From NCBI GenBank assembly GCA_025963875.1, contig JAOPZY010000213.1:1-38356 (forward strand): a DNA stretch of 38,356 nt, read 5' to 3'. The notes beneath the pieces were generated by a model. That model saw only the letters and a list, made by a program, of their open reading frames with translations. It did not search any database and was not told the origin of the DNA. Positions within the stretch are counted from its first letter, which is position 1. Every line of letters begins with the position of its first letter. The stretch comes from Actinomycetota bacterium (GTDB lineage: Bacteria; Actinomycetota; CADDZG01; JAHWKV01; JAOPZY01). This document shows positions 34,188 through 38,356 of this stretch, one piece after another. A program made the position numbers and the translations under genes.

Positions 34188-35420
34188 ATGGCTAACCAAC
34201 GGCTCAGAGCCTTGAGACTTGCGCGCGGACTAACGCAGAGCGGGCTTGCTCACCTCGTATGCACCGAGGTCGAGAAGACAACCGGACGCCAAGCGGCAGT
34301 CGAAGCGCAAACGATCAGTCGCCTTGAGCGCGGCGTCATCACGTGGCCGAACCACGAGACTCGTCGGGCTCTTCGAGTCGTCCTCCGGGCGGAATCAGAC
34401 GAAGATCTCGGTTTGTACGCGAAACGGACCCACGTCGAGGCCGAGAGGATGGGCGCGCCGAAGCGGCGGGACTTTCTCCCAGTCGACGCTATGAGCGCGA
34501 TAGCGGCTCCTAAGGGGCGAATCGGGACGTCTGACGTCAACGCCATGCGTTACCGGTTCGCGCGTATGCGTGATCTCGACAACTACCTCGGCGGAGCCGA
34601 CACGTTCCGGCTCTACGCCAACGAGTTGATGCATACAGAGCATCTCCTCGCCACGTGCCGGTACAGCGACACAACTGGAGTTGCCCTCGCGGATCTCGCC
34701 AGCGAGCAAGCCCAGCAAGCCGGGTGGGCGGCGTTTGACGCCGGAGACTCCGCGACCGCGCGACGCCTTTTCGCTCTCAGTCACCGCCTGGCGGTCGACA
34801 CCGGCAACACCGATTTAGCAGCGAACGCACTCATCCACACCGCCTACGCGGACGCCACGAGCGAAGCGGTGAGCGCGGCCCAAGCAGCCGGACAGCTCAT
34901 CACCGGATCCACGCCCCCGCAGACCCTCGCCCTGCTCGAATCACGCCAAGCCTGGTCACAGGCCATTGCCGGGAACGCCCGCGACGCGGAAGCGGCCCTC
35001 AACCGGGCGCGGCATGCATTCAGCGAACGAGGAGAGGAGCCTGCCCCCCATTGGTCCGCGTGGATCAACGACACGGAACTCGACATCATGGCCGGTCGGG
35101 TCTGGGCGGTGCTTCGCGAGCCGAGCAAAGCCATTCCACCGCTTGAACGCGCACTCGCCACGTTCCCGAACCAGTGGGCTCGCGACAAGGCCCTCTACCT
35201 GCTTTTCCTCGCCGATGCGCTCACCGATGCGGGCAATGTCGACCGTGCGGTCGCTGTAGTTGACGAGGCCGTGGCCCTCGCCGCTGCCGTTGCATCGCCA
35301 CGGCCGATCAACCACGCCCGCAATACCGCCCGACGACTGACCGGACTTGGCGTGCCAGGCGCGCAACCGCTCGCCGACAAGCTCAGCGCGATCACCCTGC
35401 CGGTTCATCCAGCGTCGTAG
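34188..35420 (+). CDS. XRE-family regulator with TPR-like C-terminal region
   Basis: 410 residues. The N-terminal helix-turn-helix is of the long actinobacterial kind: RLRALRLARGLTQSGLAHLV, AQTISRLERGVITWPNHETRRAL, ESDEDLGLY. After a linker, residues about 120-400 form repeated helix pairs (DLASEQAQQAGWAAFDAGD, SATARRLFALSHRLA, ALLESRQAWSQAIAGNARDA, SKAIPPLERALATFP), like TPR repeats in Streptomyces regulators that sense peptides or partner proteins. ATG 34188 is preferred over GTG 34179 because of the leaderless-type -10. GC and codon use are less extreme than in flanking ribosomal genes, suggesting transfer. The 3' end overlaps cutA. Confidence 0.8.
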   Translation: MANQRLRALRLARGLTQSGLAHLVCTEVEKTTGRQAAVEAQTISRLERGVITWPNHETRRALRVVLRAESDEDLGLYAKRTHVEAERMGAPKRRDFLPVDAMSAIAAPKGRIGTSDVNAMRYRFARMRDLDNYLGGADTFRLYANELMHTEHLLATCRYSDTTGVALADLASEQAQQAGWAAFDAGDSATARRLFALSHRLAVDTGNTDLAANALIHTAYADATSEAVSAAQAAGQLITGSTPPQTLALLESRQAWSQAIAGNARDAEAALNRARHAFSERGEEPAPHWSAWINDTELDIMAGRVWAVLREPSKAIPPLERALATFPNQWARDKALYLLFLADALTDAGNVDRAVAVVDEAVALAAAVASPRPINHARNTARRLTGLGVPGAQPLADKLSAITLPVHPAS

Positions 35421-35733
35421 TGCGCTCGACCCACTCGGCATAGCTCTCGGCGCACCACGCAATCGGCGAGGCCGAGATCTCCGGACTCGTCCAGGGGTGC
35501 AGCTCGGCGAGACGCGTGGCGAGACGATCGCGAGTGGCGAGTGACGTTCGCAGGGTCACCCGCCATTCCTCACCCTCGCCAAGCTCTCCGAGGTGCCAGA
35601 ACACGGAGACCGAGGGACCGCTGACCTCCGCACCTGCAGCAAGACGTTCCTTGACCACAATCCGAGCCAGGCCAAGCGCCTGACTCTGCGTCGGAACAGT
35701 GGACGTCACGGACCACACCCGGGCTTCGCTCAT
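35392..35733 (-). CDS. cutA: Divalent-cation tolerance protein CutA
   Basis: 113 residues, the normal CutA1 size. Family segments: VTSTVPTQSQALGLARIVVKERLAA, EVSGPSVSVFWHLGELGEGEEWRVTLRTS, RLAELHPWTSPEISASPI and a final YAEWVERTT. Forms trimers of ferredoxin-like subunits; its true role is unclear despite the copper name. The stop overlaps the XRE gene end by 29 bp, tail to tail. TATGCT lies six bases upstream of the ATG on the minus strand with no ribosome site, so it is probably leaderless. Confidence 0.85.
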   Translation of the reverse strand: MSEARVWSVTSTVPTQSQALGLARIVVKERLAAGAEVSGPSVSVFWHLGELGEGEEWRVTLRTSLATRDRLATRLAELHPWTSPEISASPIAWCAESYAEWVERTTTLDEPAG

Positions 35734-36108
35734 GAGAACAGCATAGGCGGGCATGATCGCCGAGCACGGCGAGCCGTCAACCTTGGCGAGGCCGGTAGCG
35801 CAGGCCATGCCCGCACCCCTCAGGCCGACAGGACCATCCCAGATCGGCTCCCTCCCACTAGATAAAAGGGCGCCGAGCTGGCCAACCTCTGCGCCGAAAC
35901 CCTGACGAGCCGATCCGGGCTGCCCACCGGGGCGTCGAGCGGGTCCGCGACGACGAGGATCTGCTTTTCGGCTCCTCAAGGCCACCGGACTCTCGCTCTG
36001 ATTCTCTGCCTTCCCTCTACCGGAGCTTGCCGCTAATCTGGCTGCCACTCATTTGACCGAAGACCCTTAAGAGCGGGGAAGCGCCCCTCCAAACCTCCTT
36101 GGTTCGCC

Positions 36109-36156
36109 GAGGCTAGTCGCCTTTCGCGCGCCGGCGCGCGATCCGCACCTAACTTC
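36109..36156. repeat. 48-nt palindromic repeat, copy E
   Basis: Modules GAGGCTAG, TCGCCTTT, then an 18-bp perfect palindrome TCGCGCGCC/GGCGCGCGA centred at 36132, and outer CTAACTTC. Nucleotides 36114-36141 (from TAGTCGCC through GGCGCGCGA) are identical, 28 for 28, to the reverse complement of the copy at the purM end 26 kb away. Confidence 0.75.
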
Positions 36157-36274
36157 GGGACTTGGAGGGGATCGGCCGGGGCGCCGGGGCGCGAACAAAT
36201 CTGACTCCGAACCATTGACTCCCCGTGCCAGGCCCCATATGTTGGGCCATCGTAGCCCGGTAACCACAACATCT

Positions 36275-36338
36275 TGTGGATAAGCCGGTGGACAGGGAGT
36301 TGACGAACTGTGGACGGCGCTTCAGTTGCTGTGGAAAT
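36275..36338. promoter_or_regulatory. Cluster of DnaA-box-like sequences upstream of dnaB
   Basis: TGTGGATAA (36275-36283) is the exact complement of the DnaA box TTATCCACA. Three weaker sites in the same orientation follow: GGTGGACAG (36287), TGTGGACGG (36309) and TGTGGAAAT (36330), each two mismatches from the actinobacterial form TGTGGACAA. No dnaA or dnaN is near, so this is more likely regulatory or titrating than an origin. Confidence 0.5.
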
Positions 36339-36360
36339 CGTGCCTGCGTTTGCATTAGAG

Positions 36361-36376
36361 TCGAACATATGTTCTA
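36361..36376. promoter_or_regulatory. LexA (SOS) box upstream of dnaB
   Basis: TCGAACATATGTTCTA contains GAAC, four bases, GTTC (36363-36374), the Gram-positive/actinobacterial LexA consensus, with CGAAC fully conserved on the left. It lies 47 bp before the dnaB ATG. TATGTT within it could be the -10, so LexA binding would block the promoter. Confidence 0.65.
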
Positions 36377-36422
36377 GAGACTCTGGAAAGGGCCCTGGGA
36401 AGGACCTTAGAAAGGAATGGCC

Positions 36423-38356
36423 ATGGCTACCCGTCTGAGCAGGATCACGCCGGACGGGCCCGGCCCCAGTCGCGTCCCCCCCCACAACCTCGAGGCCGAG
36501 GAGTCGGTGCTGGGCGCATGCCTGTTGTCGAGGCAGGCCATCGCCACGGCGCTCGAGACCGTGGCCGCCGAGGACTTCTACAAGCCGGCCCACGCGGAGA
36601 TGTTCAAGATCATGCTCGACCTCTACGCCAGGGGCGAGCCGGTGGATGCCGTGACGCTGGGCGAGGAGCTCCGGCGAGCCGGCAAGCTCGACGAGTTCGG
36701 GGGCAAGCCCTACCTCTTCACCCTGGTCAACTCCGTCCCGACGCCGGGGTCGGTTGGCTACTACGCCCGCATCGTCCAGGAGAACGCCACGCTGCGCAGG
36801 CTGATCGACGCCTCGCAGCAGATCAACGACCTTGCCTATGCCCTTCCGGACGACGTCGAGGAGGCGGTCGACCAGTCCGAGGACCTCATCTACCAGGTGA
36901 CCAACCGGCGGGTATCGGAGGACCTCGCCCACCTGAAGGACCTGCTGACCGAGAACATGGAGATGGTCGAGAAGCTCTACGAGCGGGGCTCGGCCATCAC
37001 CGGCGTCGCCACGGGATTCACCGACCTCGACGACCTGACGGCCGGCCTGCAGCCCTCCAACCTGATCATCGTGGCGGCGAGGCCCTCCATGGGGAAGGCC
37101 CTGGCGCTGGACACCCCGATCGCCACCCCGATCGGCTGGACGACCATGGGCGAGATCGAGGTTGGCGACGAGGTCTTCGACGAGCAGGGCCGGGTGTGCC
37201 ACGTGGACCACGTCTCCCCCGTCTACACCGACCACGACTGCTATGAGGTGGCCTTCGACGACGCAACGGTGATCGTCGCCGACGGAGGCCACGAATGGCT
37301 GGTGTCGTCCCGCTCCCGGTCAAAGGTGGTGACGACGTCCAGGATGGCGGCGGCGGCATCGGGCACGTCGGGGCGCCGGTGGCGGGTGCCCCTGGTCGAA
37401 GCCCTGGAGCTTCCCGAGGCTACGTTGCCCATCGACCCTTACGTGCTGGGGTGCTGGCTCGGCGGCGAGCACAGGGCGAGGGCAAAGCTGTCCGTCGCCA
37501 AGTCGGACCGGGCCCATTTCCGTTGGGAGTTCGAGCAGGCCGGGTACTCCCTGAAGAATCCCGTGACCCTGCCCGTGGGGGCGCAGCAGCGGATCCCGGC
37601 GCCGTACCTGCGGGCCTCGTTCAAGCAGCGGCTGGCACTCCTGCAGGGGATCATGGACACTGCGGGCCGGGTCCGCCGCTCCGACGGGGGTGCGGCCGAG
37701 GTGCGCCTCCTCAACCGCGAGGTGCTCGAGCAGGCCCGCGAGCTCGCGTGCTCCCTCGGACACAACCCGGGGGCCATCCGCAAATGCCGGGTGCCGCTGA
37801 AGGCGGGTGGGACGGCAAAGGGCGGCCGCTTCGCCTGGACGCCGATCGATCCGGTGTTCCGCCTCGCCCGGAAGGCGGATCGGCTTGCGGCGACGATGGC
37901 CGGCAGCAACTCGCCTCGGGTCCCGGGGACCCGCACCGTGGTGTCGGTCACGGCCGTCGCCCCGGTCCCGGTGCGCTGCATCCAGGTCGGATCGCCAGGC
38001 CATCTCTACCTGGCGGGCACGTCGATGATCCCCACGCACAACAGCGCCCTGGCGCTCTCCATCGCCCAGCACGTCGCCGCCACCGACCACCGGCCGGTGG
38101 TCATCTTCTCGCTCGAGATGTCGAAGATGGAGCTGGTCCAGCGCCTCATGTGCTCGGAGGCGAGGGTCGACTCCAACCGCCTCCGCCGGGGGGCGCTGCA
38201 GGACTCCGACTGGCCGAAGCTGTCGCTCGCCCTCGGCCGGCTCGCCGAGGCCCCCATCTTCATCGACGACACCCCCAACGCCACCATCATGGAGATGCGG
38301 GCCAAGTGCCGGAGGGTGGCGTCAAAGAGCGGCCTGGGCCTGGTGATCATCGACTA
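36423..38356 (+). CDS. dnaB: Replicative DNA helicase DnaB, interrupted by an intein (3' end outside the window)
   Basis: Hexameric helicase that unwinds DNA at the fork. Visible: N-terminal domain (PPHNLEAEESVLGACLL, PVDAVTLGEELRRAGKL, YFxxLVNSVPTP-like FTLVNSVPTPGSVGYYARIV), linker (DDVEEAVDQSEDLIYQVTN), then TGFTDLDDLTAGLQPSNLII and the P-loop AARPSMGK. The P-loop is cut by a 315-residue intein (226-540); after it the helicase resumes SALALSIAQHVA and VVIFSLEMSKMELVQRLMC, up to the DEAD-like VIID at the edge. ATG 36423 is chosen (AAAGGA six bases upstream) over ATG 36417. Unspliced protein would lack a working ATP site. Confidence 0.95.
   Translation, partial: MATRLSRITPDGPGPSRVPPHNLEAEESVLGACLLSRQAIATALETVAAEDFYKPAHAEMFKIMLDLYARGEPVDAVTLGEELRRAGKLDEFGGKPYLFTLVNSVPTPGSVGYYARIVQENATLRRLIDASQQINDLAYALPDDVEEAVDQSEDLIYQVTNRRVSEDLAHLKDLLTENMEMVEKLYERGSAITGVATGFTDLDDLTAGLQPSNLIIVAARPSMGKALALDTPIATPIGWTTMGEIEVGDEVFDEQGRVCHVDHVSPVYTDHDCYEVAFDDATVIVADGGHEWLVSSRSRSKVVTTSRMAAAASGTSGRRWRVPLVEALELPEATLPIDPYVLGCWLGGEHRARAKLSVAKSDRAHFRWEFEQAGYSLKNPVTLPVGAQQRIPAPYLRASFKQRLALLQGIMDTAGRVRRSDGGAAEVRLLNREVLEQARELACSLGHNPGAIRKCRVPLKAGGTAKGGRFAWTPIDPVFRLARKADRLAATMAGSNSPRVPGTRTVVSVTAVAPVPVRCIQVGSPGHLYLAGTSMIPTHNSALALSIAQHVAATDHRPVVIFSLEMSKMELVQRLMCSEARVDSNRLRRGALQDSDWPKLSLALGRLAEAPIFIDDTPNATIMEMRAKCRRVASKSGLGLVIID
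37098..38042 (+). other. Class 3 intein in the DnaB P-loop with degenerate homing endonuclease
   Basis: 315 residues (226-540 of the precursor) between GK and Ser. It starts with Ala, not Cys or Ser: block A is ALALDTPIATPIGWTTMGEI. Block B GHEWLV has His290 and Trp292; block F VRCIQV has Cys519; block G MIPTHN has Thr538 and ends His-Asn, with Ser as +1. Trp, Cys and Thr at these places are the WCT signature of class 3 inteins, where the block F Cys starts splicing. Two LAGLIDADG-like motifs are seen, VLGCWLGGE (37443-37469) and LQGIMDTAG (37641-37667). Their usual catalytic Asp is Gly and Ala, so the endonuclease is probably dead. Confidence 0.88.

Larger units (their letters stand above)
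35734..36422. other. Gene-free region upstream of dnaB
   Basis: 689 bp without a credible gene. 35734-36040 holds nothing I recognise. At 36045-36069, read on the minus strand, GGGTCTTCGGTCAAATGAGT resembles an ISL3-type end, possibly a solo remnant. Then come small hairpins, 48-nt repeat copy E (36109-36156), DnaA-box-like sites (36275-36338) and a LexA box (36361-36376). The last 200 bp look like a complex regulatory region for dnaB. Confidence 0.55.

Noticed and set aside
33910-36069. One large ISL3 composite element bounded by GGCTCTTCC (33910) and the inverted end at 36069
   Set aside because: The flanking 8 bp do not match and the left end shows no further similarity, so a shared element is not supported.
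36275-36338. Chromosomal origin (oriC)
   Set aside because: Only one perfect DnaA box, no AT-rich unwinding region and no dnaA/dnaN or rnpA/rpmH nearby.

Overview
High-GC chromosomal DNA from an actinobacterium (Actinomycetota). The right half has the same gene order as the Mycobacterium tuberculosis Rv0046c-Rv0058 neighbourhood: ino1 and a PadR regulator facing away from a DUF5318 gene, then a class A penicillin-binding protein, a polytopic GT-C-like glycosyltransferase, rpsF-ssb-rpsR-rplI and dnaB. A GlnR-type atypical response regulator beside glnA, purS-purQ-purL-purF-purM order, CutA and very high GC all agree with this. The order around glnA, leucine dehydrogenase and citrate synthase does not match Streptomyces or Mycobacterium as I know them, so I infer a deeper actinobacterial lineage, genus unknown.

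Layout: (1) 1-1650, the end of a DUF2339-like membrane protein and two small membrane or exported proteins. (2) 1650-4420, glnA behind a three-half-site GlnR-type box, glnR, then tRNA-Asp and tRNA-Phe. (3) 4418-6857, a flavin split-barrel protein, an unknown protein and a leucine/valine dehydrogenase. (4) 6858-9562, a 355-bp ISL3-like non-autonomous element with an 8-bp target duplication, then a translationally coupled pair of exported proteins. (5) 9605-15394, the purSQLFM operon on the minus strand. (6) 15660-21286, a CBS-domain/citrate synthase fusion, a small acidic protein, a NUDIX hydrolase, a histone-deacetylase-family enzyme, a CCA-adding enzyme and a methyltransferase. (7) 21348-25151, a minus-strand run padR-ino1-VOC-small membrane protein-gadB behind a palindromic operator. 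(8) 25387-33339, DUF5318, two polytopic membrane proteins, PBP1, GT-C protein, rpsF-ssb-rpsR-rplI. (9) 33340-36422, a less GC-rich accessory insert (long inverted repeat, small Cys-rich ORF, XRE/TPR regulator, cutA). (10) dnaB, running off the window and interrupted by an intein.

Most interesting observations: a class 3 intein (Trp/Cys/Thr signature, Ala1) in the DnaB P-loop whose homing-endonuclease motifs have both lost their acidic residues; a LexA box and DnaA-box-like sites upstream of that dnaB; five dispersed copies of an exactly 48-nt palindromic repeat built from six 8-nt modules, two of which supply the stop codons of purM and purF; the ISL3-like element; a CTG start for rpsR; an SSB without its acidic tail; and a CBS-citrate synthase fusion. 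I found no CRISPR array, rRNA, complete transposase or defence system. All functional calls come from reading the sequence and remembered family motifs; no database search was possible.
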